A stretch of DNA of 20,213 nucleotides from positions 1 to 20,213 of the forward strand of contig CAYOTM010000014.1 in assembly GCA_964406935.1 (NCBI GenBank), given 5' to 3'. Source of the DNA: PWHG01 sp964406935 (GTDB lineage Bacteria > Patescibacteriota > Patescibacteriia > Patescibacteriales > UBA12465). The notes beneath the pieces are model-generated. The model was not told where the DNA came from, ran no database searches, and saw only the letters and a program-made list of their open reading frames with translations. The translations under genes and the position numbers were made by a program. Positions 1-6,779 of this stretch are shown here, piece after piece; positions within the stretch are counted from its first letter, which is position 1; every line of letters starts with the position of its first letter.

Positions 1-795
1 ACCATGCAATGTTCACCGGCTGGCTTAGTTGATGTCACTTTAACCTGGCTAACTAATTATTCAGCTAATTCCCGCGCTTTATATGACACCATGTCACACT
101 CCATCTTAGGTTCAGCTCCTAATTATGGCTATGCCAATTCCAGCGCCTTATCTTCTAGCTCAGTTACTGGCCACAGCGTGGCTATTAATGGTTTAGCTCC
201 TAACACTACTTACTACTTCCGACCAGTCTCTGTCCATAATTTCAATGAAGTTTTAGGTGAAGAAAAAGTAATGACTCAAACTTTGGCTTGTGCTCCGGGT
301 GCTTCAGAAATTATTGTCTTAGGTGAAGAGGGGGCACCGGAATTAATTTTAGACAACCAACCTTTATCACCTTTTGCCAACCCTGGATCTAAAGGTGTGG
401 AATATAAAATCACGGTCACTAACAATGGCGATCTTACCTCGTTTGACACGGTTTTGACCAACACTCTACCCGATGGCCTAACTTATAGTGATGATGGTAC
501 CCAAACTAAAGATTGGAATTTGGGTGATATTATTGCCGGGGAAACGAGAACAATTATTGTTAAAGTTGATGTCGCTGGTGATGCGGAGCTTAAAGATTAT
601 GTCAGTACTGCGACTGTGAGCTCAGCTAATCACGACTCTGTGACTGATCCGGCTGAAATCGAAGTTCGAGCGATTGCTGTTCTAGCCGAAACTGGTTTTA
701 GCTGGCTACAATTTATCTTACTTCTTGGCTTAATTACTGGAGCGGCTGGTCTGCGCCAATACTTAACTCAGAAATTAGCTTTCTCCAAAAAATAA
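1..795 (+). CDS. LAxTG-anchored surface protein, C-terminal part (5' truncated)
   Basis: This is the C-terminal part of a secreted, sortase-anchored surface protein whose beginning lies left of the window. The frame is open from base 1, and the first ATG (position 4) is internal: the same Thr-Met-Gln-Cys context occurs deep inside the paralogous protein at 2137-4824. Counting from that Met, residues 1-100 resemble a fibronectin type III-like domain (YYFRPVSV strand) and 110-222 a DUF11-type beta-sandwich repeat (VEYKITVTNNGD, LPDGLTYSDDG). The end is a sorting signal: LAETG at 227-231 (bases 682-696), a hydrophobic stretch, then a basic tail. It is followed 25 bp later by a sortase gene, so the two are probably co-transcribed and the protein is probably its substrate. 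The paralog shares most of these residues, including the same 37-residue tail length. Confidence 0.85.
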   Translation, partial: TMQCSPAGLVDVTLTWLTNYSANSRALYDTMSHSILGSAPNYGYANSSALSSSSVTGHSVAINGLAPNTTYYFRPVSVHNFNEVLGEEKVMTQTLACAPGASEIIVLGEEGAPELILDNQPLSPFANPGSKGVEYKITVTNNGDLTSFDTVLTNTLPDGLTYSDDGTQTKDWNLGDIIAGETRTIIVKVDVAGDAELKDYVSTATVSSANHDSVTDPAEIEVRAIAVLAETGFSWLQFILLLGLITGAAGLRQYLTQKLAFSKK

Positions 796-820
796 TTAAG
801 ATTAGAGACTTTAATTAAGC

Positions 821-1531
821 ATGCAAAAAAAATTATTTACTAAATTTGATAAGTCAAAACTTATAAAAGCTTCAGTTTGGCTACTGGAGCTTTTGTTTGT
901 GTTTCTCGTCTTGTATTTAGTTATTTTACCCCTTTATCCCGAGCTAAAATATCGATTATCAGTTAGTAAAAGCCAAAATTACCAAGATATCGAATTTGTC
1001 GCTCGGGAGGCGGATAAATTTCGTAATCAATTGCCAGCGGCTGATAATCAGGTGATTGAAGAAGAAAATAGTGAAGCAACTAGCTCTGCTGAAGAGCTTC
1101 ACTTGGCCGCCGCTGCGGATACCAAGCGTTATCCTGATCGTCTAATTATCTCTAAGATTGGCGTAAATTCGCCGATTATTGTGACCGAAAATGAGGCCTA
1201 CGGCCTGTCTCTGGGCTCCTGGCTAATTCCCAGTAGTTCTCGTCCTAATTTAGGCGGCAACACCGTCATTACTGGCCATCGCTTTCGTTATTTACCGCCA
1301 AATAATCTCACCCTATATCTCCTTCATAAACTAGAAATTGGTGACATTTTTTTAGTCGTTTGGCAGGGTGAGGATTATTTTTATCGGGTGAAAGATATCA
1401 AGATTGTTGATCCGACTGACGCCTCGCCTCATCGAGCAACAGAGGAGAGTGTTTTAACAATTTATACTTGCCATCCAATTTATTCCACCGCCAAGCGCTT
1501 AGTGGTTACTTCAGAACTAGTTACTAGATAA
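821..1531 (+). CDS. Sortase (transpeptidase anchoring LAxTG surface proteins)
   Basis: Membrane-bound cysteine transpeptidase, 236 residues, that cleaves a C-terminal sorting signal and attaches the surface protein to the envelope. One N-terminal transmembrane helix spans about residues 16-38, followed by an acidic spacer rich in Glu and Ala (70-100) and the sortase beta-barrel. Catalytic residues are visible: His153 in VITGHRF, Cys217 in the TIYTC motif (a TLxTC variant), and Arg226 in AKRLVV. It lies directly after one LAETG protein and 600 bp before a second, LADTG protein. In characterised sortases LAxTG specificity belongs to class E; assignment to that class here rests on substrate context and is inference. 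The ATG at 821 has no Shine-Dalgarno, as is usual in this window, and gives a proper positively charged N-terminus before the membrane helix. Confidence 0.92.
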   Translation: MQKKLFTKFDKSKLIKASVWLLELLFVFLVLYLVILPLYPELKYRLSVSKSQNYQDIEFVAREADKFRNQLPAADNQVIEEENSEATSSAEELHLAAAADTKRYPDRLIISKIGVNSPIIVTENEAYGLSLGSWLIPSSSRPNLGGNTVITGHRFRYLPPNNLTLYLLHKLEIGDIFLVVWQGEDYFYRVKDIKIVDPTDASPHRATEESVLTIYTCHPIYSTAKRLVVTSELVTR

Positions 1532-1612
1532 TTAAATTAGATTAATTTTAGCCAAAATTTATCCAATTTGTTAGTCAGTTAGTAATTTTCTCAAATTAGT
1601 TAGCTAGTTTGA

Positions 1613-1618
1613 TATAAT
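1613..1618 (+). promoter_or_regulatory. Possible isolated -10 element
   Basis: A perfect TATAAT lies between the sortase stop and the first terminator copy. No convincing -35 is visible at 16-18 bp upstream. If it is active it would make a transcript of about 95 nt ending at the terminator at 1686-1719. This is weak evidence in AT-rich sequence. Confidence 0.2.
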
Positions 1619-1677
1619 CTAATATATTTAGCTAATATTAAATAATTTAACTTAATAAAGTCGCCATTTTTATTATT

Positions 1678-1732
1678 GCTCCTCTAACCTAGCCAAAGTT
1701 AAAACTGGCTAGGTTTTTTGAATGAAAAAAGC
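1678..1732 (+). repeat. 55-bp perfect direct repeat, copy 1 (left edge of assembly gap)
   Basis: These 55 bases are identical to 1833-1887 and abut the left edge of the 100-N gap. The unit contains a complete intrinsic terminator. Because both copies touch the gap edges exactly, the duplication is probably an assembly overlap and not two genomic copies. Confidence 0.9.
1686..1719 (+). terminator. Intrinsic terminator after the sortase operon
   Basis: Ten-base-pair stem AACCTAGCCA / TGGCTAGGTT with a 10-nt loop and a run of T residues. It lies 155 bp after the sortase stop and would end the surface-protein/sortase transcript. Confidence 0.85.
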
Positions 1733-1832
1733 NNNNNNNNNNNNNNNNNNNNNNNNNNNNNNNNNNNNNNNNNNNNNNNNNNNNNNNNNNNNNNNNNNNN
1801 NNNNNNNNNNNNNNNNNNNNNNNNNNNNNNNN
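1733..1832. other. Assembly gap (100 N)
   Basis: Exactly 100 unknown bases, a typical default scaffold spacer, bounded on both sides by the same 55-bp sequence. The true length is not known and may be zero or negative. Confidence 0.97.
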
Positions 1833-1887
1833 GCTCCTCTAACCTAGCCAAAGTTAAAACTGGCTAGGTTTTTTGAATGAAAAAAGC
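1833..1887 (+). repeat. 55-bp perfect direct repeat, copy 2 (right edge of assembly gap)
   Basis: Second identical copy of the terminator-containing unit, starting at the first base after the gap. Its terminator hairpin is at 1841-1874. See copy 1 for why it may be an artefact. The rest of this gene-free stretch up to the promoter at 2027 shows nothing recognisable. Confidence 0.9.
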
Positions 1888-2026
1888 AAAATAAGCGCCC
1901 TAAATTAATCCCATCAGCTCGCAATTTAGAGTCACTTTTAGTTGTTTTTGATCGTTCAAATGAATCCCTTTTTTTCTTCTATTTTCTTTAACTCTTTCTT
2001 TGTGGCCCACTTATCTCGAAAAACCC

Positions 2027-2055
2027 TTGACAAAACTATTTTTATGTGCTATAAT
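2027..2055 (+). promoter_or_regulatory. Strong sigma70-type promoter for the TSP1/DUF11 surface protein
   Basis: A perfect -35 TTGACA (2027-2032) is followed by a 17-bp spacer and a perfect -10 TATAAT (2050-2055), with an extended -10 TG at 2047-2048. The predicted start near 2062 gives a leader of about 75 nt with no Shine-Dalgarno before the ATG at 2137. Confidence 0.88.
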
Positions 2056-2136
2056 AAATAATTATAATAAATTGACAAAAATTTTATTATTAAGTCTCAA
2101 TTTATCAACTTTTTATTTTTAAAAAATTATCATAAT

Positions 2137-4824
2137 ATGCAAAAATTTATTATCAAGGCATTAGGCCTCAAGCCGAAAAAAATCAAACAAACTTCTTATG
2201 GAGTGTTGTTATTTTTATTGGTTTTTAATTTGTCTAATTTCAATCCTCTAATATTAGAAGTTAAGGCAGCTACTGTTGATCCGCAGGAAGTGATTGGCAA
2301 CCCCACTTGTCAAAGCTTGGGCTATCAATTTGAAGCCAAAATTGATCCAGCCGATCCCGGGCAAACAACTGTGCAAGTACCGGACTTTGGTGAAATTACT
2401 TTAACAGTTGATAGTAACGATCATTATTTTGATTGGCTTGCGACTTTTGGAATTAGTGCCGTGATTGCTAAAGGTGGTTCCGTAGCTAATATTTATACTT
2501 ATATCTCACCGACCAAAGCTGATAACGATTTGGCAGCTCCTTTAAAGAATAACGGTGGCACTCCTTATGGAATCAGTCACGTTTCTTTTTGTTTTAATCA
2601 GCGACCAGTGGTCCGTCAGTTAGTGGTTGAAAAAACCAGCAATTTCCCCCAAGTATTTATTGGTGAGTCAGTAGTTTATAATATTTCCGTTACTAATATG
2701 GGGGAGCAAGCGGAGTTAGTCACTATCGTTGATCTCTTGCCGGATAATATGGAATTAATTACTCCTCCCGAAGAATTAAATGGTGGTGAATACAAAGAAA
2801 ATTATTTAAATTTCAATTCTGAAGCGATTGTTTGGACTGACGTTTCCTTGGCGATTAATCAAACGATTAGTTATCAAATTACTACTCAAGCCTTAGCCGC
2901 TGGCTTAGCGATTAATGTCGTGTTAGCCAGTGCGCCTGGTTTAGAGCCGATGGAAGCTAGCAATCAAGTCGTCGTTCAAGCCAATCGCTCATTAACTTTA
3001 GAAAAAAGTAGCCAGCAGACCGAAGCTGTAGTGGGCGAAGAAGTCGTTTATGTCATTAGTGCTAGCAACTTAGGCCAGCAAGCCGAAACCGTTACCTTAA
3101 TCGATAACTTACCCGCTAATTTAGAACTAGTATCAATTAAAAATATTAGTCCTGATTATCAAGCACCGGCCGGTGAAGATAATTTAGCCGGCGCGATTTA
3201 TAATCAAACCACTCATCGTTTAACTTGGACAGATTTATTATTAGAAATTAATCAAATAGTTAATTATCAAGTAACTGCTAAAGCGATTAGTGTCGGTCAA
3301 GCCTTAAATCAGGCTCAACTTGAAACTGAAGGGCTAGAAACTTTAGAAGCAACTAGTATGGTTTTAATTACCGCTGTGCCAGTTACTCCTGTTTACGAAT
3401 GGCAAACTGGTGACTGGGGATTATGTGATGCTGATTGTGGTGGCGGAACTCAAACTCGTGAAGTTGTCTGCGCTGATATTAGTGGTGACACTCCTGTCCA
3501 AGTAACTGATGATAAATGCGATATAAATACTAAACCAATTACTACTCAACCTTGTAACACTCAAGCTTGTCCGGTTGATCCAGTATATGAATGGCANNNN
3601 NNNNNNNNNNNNNNNNNNNNNNNNNNNNNNNNNNNNNNNNNNNNNNNNNNNNNNNNNNNNNNNNNNNNNNNNNNNNNNNNNNNNNNNNNNNNNNNNACTG
3701 ATGATAAGTGTGATATTAATGATAAGCCAATTACTACTCAACCTTGTAACACTCAAACTTGTCCCATTGATCCAACTTATTCTTGGCAAACTGGTGATTG
3801 GGGGAGCTGCAGTGTTTCTTGTGGCGGTGGCAGTCAAACCCGTCCAGTTTATTGTTTAAGCAGTGATTTAAGCGAAGGGACTGATGGCGTAGTATCTGAT
3901 AATAAATGTGATGCCGAAACTAAACCAACTATTAGTCAGACTTGCAACACTCAATCTTGCGGCGGAGGCGGCGGAGGCGGAGGCGGCGGCGGTGGCTTTA
4001 TTGCTTTCAATCTAAGTAATCCTCAGCTCACTATGCAATGTTCACCTTCCGGCTTAGTTGATGTCACGTTCACTTGGTTATCTAATTATCCCGCGACCTC
4101 TCGCGTTTTATATGATACCGTTTCCAAAACTACTTTAGGGAGTGCTCCTAATTATAATTATGCTTCCACACTGATTAGTAATAATTTAGTGACTGGTCAT
4201 AGCGTAACTATTGCTGGGCTTAATCCCGCCACAGTTTATTATTTTCGCCCGGTCTCAGTTTATAATTTCAGTGAAGTAGTTGGTCCCGAAAAAATGATGA
4301 CCGAAACCTTGGCTTGTACTCCTGGACAAACAACCCCTCCGATTGTTTTAGGCGAAGCCGGGGCGCCAATTTTAACCATTACTCATCAAGCTCTGTCTCC
4401 TTTTGTAAATCCTGGAAGCAAAGGAGTTGAATATAAAATTGTGGTGACTAATACTGGCGACTTAACTTCTTATGAAACCGTTTTAACTAATGTCTTACCT
4501 GATGACTTAACTTATAGTGATGATGGTAGTCAAACTAAAAGTTGGTTGCTGGGCGATCTAGAACCAGGCGCTAGTCGCACCATTAGTGTTAAGGTTGATG
4601 TTTCTCTGGAGGCTGAACCTCAAGACTACATCAGTTTAGCTAGTACTCGCTCTAAAAATCATCCAGAAGTATCCGCCCCGGCTGATGTGGAAGTGAGATT
4701 AATTAAAGTTTTAGCTGATACTGGCTTTAGCTTGGGGCAATTTATTTTCCTGTTAGCTTTAATCGGACTAGCCGTTGGCTCACGTCAACAATTAAAAAAA
4801 TATTTAGCCGCTAGTCGCGCTTAA
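2137..4824 (+). CDS. Giant LAxTG surface protein with DUF11, thrombospondin type-1-like and Fn3-like domains (contains assembly gap)
   Basis: Secreted adhesin-like protein of about 895 residues, counting the gap as drawn. A signal peptide has its hydrophobic core at about 21-40 and likely cleavage after VKA near residue 46. Next come an unrecognised N-terminal domain (46-155), two DUF11-type repeats (about 156-282 and 283-410), and three thrombospondin type-1-like modules at 420-483, 484-547 and 548-608. These show W-x5-W spacing, a CGGGTQTR-type motif and paired Cys such as CNTQAC. Twelve glycines (609-620), an Fn3-like domain (about 630-735), a further DUF11 repeat (745-855), LADTG at 859-863, a hydrophobic helix and a basic end complete it. 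The last third is paralogous to the protein at 1-795. The middle TSP1 module is interrupted by 100 N, so its sequence and the true repeat count are unknown. The neighbouring sortase is the expected anchoring enzyme. Ligand unknown. Confidence 0.9.
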   Translation: MQKFIIKALGLKPKKIKQTSYGVLLFLLVFNLSNFNPLILEVKAATVDPQEVIGNPTCQSLGYQFEAKIDPADPGQTTVQVPDFGEITLTVDSNDHYFDWLATFGISAVIAKGGSVANIYTYISPTKADNDLAAPLKNNGGTPYGISHVSFCFNQRPVVRQLVVEKTSNFPQVFIGESVVYNISVTNMGEQAELVTIVDLLPDNMELITPPEELNGGEYKENYLNFNSEAIVWTDVSLAINQTISYQITTQALAAGLAINVVLASAPGLEPMEASNQVVVQANRSLTLEKSSQQTEAVVGEEVVYVISASNLGQQAETVTLIDNLPANLELVSIKNISPDYQAPAGEDNLAGAIYNQTTHRLTWTDLLLEINQIVNYQVTAKAISVGQALNQAQLETEGLETLEATSMVLITAVPVTPVYEWQTGDWGLCDADCGGGTQTREVVCADISGDTPVQVTDDKCDINTKPITTQPCNTQACPVDPVYEWXXXXXXXXXXXXXXXXXXXXXXXXXXXXXXXXXXTDDKCDINDKPITTQPCNTQTCPIDPTYSWQTGDWGSCSVSCGGGSQTRPVYCLSSDLSEGTDGVVSDNKCDAETKPTISQTCNTQSCGGGGGGGGGGGGFIAFNLSNPQLTMQCSPSGLVDVTFTWLSNYPATSRVLYDTVSKTTLGSAPNYNYASTLISNNLVTGHSVTIAGLNPATVYYFRPVSVYNFSEVVGPEKMMTETLACTPGQTTPPIVLGEAGAPILTITHQALSPFVNPGSKGVEYKIVVTNTGDLTSYETVLTNVLPDDLTYSDDGSQTKSWLLGDLEPGASRTISVKVDVSLEAEPQDYISLASTRSKNHPEVSAPADVEVRLIKVLADTGFSLGQFIFLLALIGLAVGSRQQLKKYLAASRA
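3394..3960 (+). repeat. Tandem 192-bp modules encoding TSP1-like repeats
   Basis: Three in-frame units start at 3394, 3586 and 3778. The diagnostic Trp codons (3400, 3592, 3784) are exactly 192 bp apart. Unit 2 is mostly replaced by N. Its readable ends match unit 1 closely, including the KPITTQPCNTQ segment. Unit 3 is 183 bp and more divergent in its middle. This is the kind of repeat that breaks short-read assembly. Confidence 0.85.
3597..3696. other. Assembly gap (100 N) inside TSP1 module 2
   Basis: Exactly 100 N. The matching interval in unit 1 (3405-3504) is also exactly 100 bases, so the frame and the 192-bp period are preserved across it. Confidence 0.97.
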
Positions 4825-4846
4825 AACCAGAGATATTCAATTGATT

Positions 4847-4877
4847 AATAAAGGCCCCAGTGATTGGGGCTTTTATT
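4847..4877 (+). terminator. Intrinsic terminator after the TSP1 surface protein
   Basis: A 13-bp stem (one G-U pair) around a GCCCCA/TGGGGC core, with a 5-nt loop GTGAT and T-rich 3' side, 23 bp after the stop codon. Confidence 0.9.
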
Positions 4878-4896
4878 GTTTGCCAGGTCTTATGTC

Positions 4897-4934
4897 TAGG
4901 TGGTTAACATCAATTTTTGATTAACTGTGACCTA
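4897..4934. other. Imperfect 38-bp inverted repeat
   Basis: Outer arms TAGGT/ACCTA, then GTTA/TAAC, then ATCAA/TTGAT around a TTT loop, with small internal loops. There is no T-run, so it is not a terminator. It could be an operator or a transcript hairpin, or chance. The remaining gene-free sequence up to 5112 shows nothing else I recognise. Confidence 0.35.
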
Positions 4935-5112
4935 CCATCGACACTCGCCAACTAAATCATTTGCTTCTCTAACTGATATCTAGTATGATTATCAAATAAG
5001 AGATAACTCTTGGGTTCTCTCCACCTCTTCAAATTTAACCAAAATATTTTCAGAGTCACTTCTCCACTTTTCCAAATTTACCCCAAAAATCCTTAAATCT
5101 TGTCGATTATTA

Positions 5113-5142
5113 TTGACAAAATAGGATAAAATGTGCTATAAT
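5113..5142 (+). promoter_or_regulatory. Sigma70-type promoter for the CAP-domain protein
   Basis: A perfect TTGACA (5113-5118), an 18-bp spacer and a perfect TATAAT (5137-5142) with extended TG (5134-5135). Expected transcription start is about 5149, only a few bases before the ATG at 5154, so the mRNA would be nearly leaderless. Confidence 0.85.
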
Positions 5143-5153
5143 ATAGAATATAT

Positions 5154-6683
5154 ATGGGGATAAGCTGTAAACAACTGATAAAAAAAGCAAAAACCTGGAC
5201 AAATCGCTTGTTTGGTTGTTTTTCTTGTAAAAATTGGCAAAAACAGCAGAAAAATATTCAGGAGAACTTTGGCGACTTTATTCAAGAAGAGGGACGGGAG
5301 GTTAAAGAATTAGTAACTGGTCAGCAGACCTTTAATCGTTATTTTTGTGATTCCAAGCGTTTATTTACTGATTATTTTATTCCTAGCGAAAACAATGATT
5401 ATCGACCCAAAATTTTACGTCCCCGCCAATTATGGTGGCTTGCCTTAGTTTTGGTAAGCATCAAATTTTTATTGGTTTCTTATTTATTTGTTATTTATCA
5501 TCAGCAGGCAGAAATGTCGGCGACAATGATTAATCAGCTTCATATTTTAACTAACGAAACGCGCTTAGCGAATAATGCTGGGCCCGTAAGTTTAAATAAT
5601 GCCCTTAGTCAGTCGGCGCAAAACAAAGCTGAGGACATGGTAATTAATAATTATTTTGCTCACACTAGTCCTGACGGTCGTCGTCCTTGGGATTTTGTTA
5701 ATCGTAGTGCTTATCCATATTTACTGGTTGGTGAAAATTTAGCAATGAATTTTATTACCGCTTCGGATGTTCACGCTGCTTTGATGGCTTCGCCGTCTCA
5801 TCAAAAAAATATTTTAAATCCTAAATATACCGATGTTGGTTTAGCGGTTGTTAGTGGTGAAATCAATGGTCAGACGACTAATGTTTTAGTCCAAATTTTT
5901 GCTTATAAAAAAGATAGCCCGCCGGTTACTCCAGTAGTAGTGACTCCTGAGCCAGTTCCAACCCCAACTCCAGTTCCAACCCCAACTCCAGTCCCAACCC
6001 CAACTCCAGTTCCAACCCCAACTCCAGTCCCAACCCCAACGCCAACTCCAGTTCCAACCCCAACTCCAAACCCAACCCCAACTCCAACCCCAACGCCAGT
6101 TCCAACCCCAACTCCAGTTCCAACCCCAACTCCAGTCCCACCCAATGAAATTTTAGTAGCTGGTGAAAATACTAGTCTCCCGGTTGATGAACCCTCAGTA
6201 GCAGAAATCACCCCTGGTTATTTGGAGAATATTAATTCAAATACTAGTGATCCTTTAAATATTTTAGCCGGTGAAGATCTGGATAATCTTGATTTAATTG
6301 AGGAGGAGTTAATAATTGAAGCCAGTCCAGTCGGGGAAATTACTGGGCCCCTAGATTCAGACTCCGAAACTATTCCGGCAGAAACCCTAGTTGAATTAGA
6401 AGATAATTTAAACGAAGGAGAAATCTATGCTTACAGTACTGATAACCAACCTTTAAATCGGACGAGTGCTTTATGGTATTGGTCAAAAATATTTTATCTT
6501 TTATTTTTAATTTTCTTAATCATTATCTTACTCGTTAATATTTTTGTTCGTTTGCGGATTCAGCATCGTTCAATAATTACCCAAACCTTGTTGCTAATTA
6601 TTTTAGTGGCCGCTCTTTTCTTGTTTGACTTTAGCTTTATTACCGAGATTAATAATGCTTCGTTTAATATTTTAATATTTTAA
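5154..6683 (+). CDS. Membrane-anchored CAP/SCP-domain protein with Pro-Thr repeat linker
   Basis: A 509-residue protein whose extracytoplasmic CAP (SCP/YkwD-type) domain is displayed from the membrane. It has an N-terminal cytoplasmic segment (1-90) with a GCFSC pair, a transmembrane helix (92-115), and the CAP domain (about 125-252). Hallmarks are YFAHTSPDG (His170), GENLA (Glu194) and SPSHQKNIL (His216). A Pro-Thr-Val repeat (264-329), an acidic low-complexity stretch (335-425), and two C-terminal transmembrane helices (445-466, 474-492) complete it. Bacterial CAP proteins are secreted or surface proteins of mostly unknown biochemistry. The next downstream Met lies beyond the first membrane helix, which supports the ATG at 5154 despite its position almost at the predicted transcription start. 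The stop is followed 61 bp later by a terminator, so it is probably monocistronic. Confidence 0.88.
   Translation: MGISCKQLIKKAKTWTNRLFGCFSCKNWQKQQKNIQENFGDFIQEEGREVKELVTGQQTFNRYFCDSKRLFTDYFIPSENNDYRPKILRPRQLWWLALVLVSIKFLLVSYLFVIYHQQAEMSATMINQLHILTNETRLANNAGPVSLNNALSQSAQNKAEDMVINNYFAHTSPDGRRPWDFVNRSAYPYLLVGENLAMNFITASDVHAALMASPSHQKNILNPKYTDVGLAVVSGEINGQTTNVLVQIFAYKKDSPPVTPVVVTPEPVPTPTPVPTPTPVPTPTPVPTPTPVPTPTPTPVPTPTPNPTPTPTPTPVPTPTPVPTPTPVPPNEILVAGENTSLPVDEPSVAEITPGYLENINSNTSDPLNILAGEDLDNLDLIEEELIIEASPVGEITGPLDSDSETIPAETLVELEDNLNEGEIYAYSTDNQPLNRTSALWYWSKIFYLLFLIFLIIILLVNIFVRLRIQHRSIITQTLLLIILVAALFLFDFSFITEINNASFNILIF
5958..6137 (+). repeat. Pro-Thr coding minisatellite (about 18-bp units)
   Basis: Roughly 180 bp built from imperfect units of the type CCAACCCCAACTCCAGTT, with 6-bp-step insertions that keep the frame. 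The + strand is almost free of G apart from the Val codons. It encodes the PTPTPV linker between the CAP domain and the acidic region. Copy number probably varies between strains. Confidence 0.9.
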
Positions 6684-6707
6684 ATTATTTAATTGTTAGT
6701 TATTAGT

Positions 6708-6736
6708 TTGACTAACGTTGTTGATTTTTGTTTAAT
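6708..6736 (+). promoter_or_regulatory. Possible promoter for ndh
   Basis: TTGACT (6708-6713), a 17-bp spacer and TTTAAT (6731-6736), 5 of 6 matches each. The start would fall near 6743, at the foot of the terminator hairpin, so the element and the upstream terminator would be interlocked. Confidence 0.4.
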
Positions 6737-6744
6737 AGATTAAT

Positions 6745-6766
6745 AAACCGACTATCGTCGGTTTTT
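6745..6766 (+). terminator. Intrinsic terminator after the CAP protein
   Basis: Perfect 8-bp stem AAACCGAC/GTCGGTTT with loop TATC and a short T tail. It ends only 13 bp before the ndh start codon. Confidence 0.75.
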
Positions 6767-6779
6767 AAAAAATTTATTT

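Noticed and set aside
3421..3859. Extra ORFs on both strands across the second N gap
   Set aside because: They run through unknown bases and are shadows of the TSP1-repeat reading frame, which shows clear domain motifs.
5958..6137. CRISPR-like short repeat array
   Set aside because: Units are directly tandem without spacers, diverge by small in-frame changes and encode a Pro-Thr linker inside a gene.
5903..6211. Minus-strand ORFs rich in Gly-Val or Gly-Leu opposite the PT repeat
   Set aside because: They arise only because the repeat has no stop in other frames; no start signals or known domain, and the plus-strand CAP protein explains the region.
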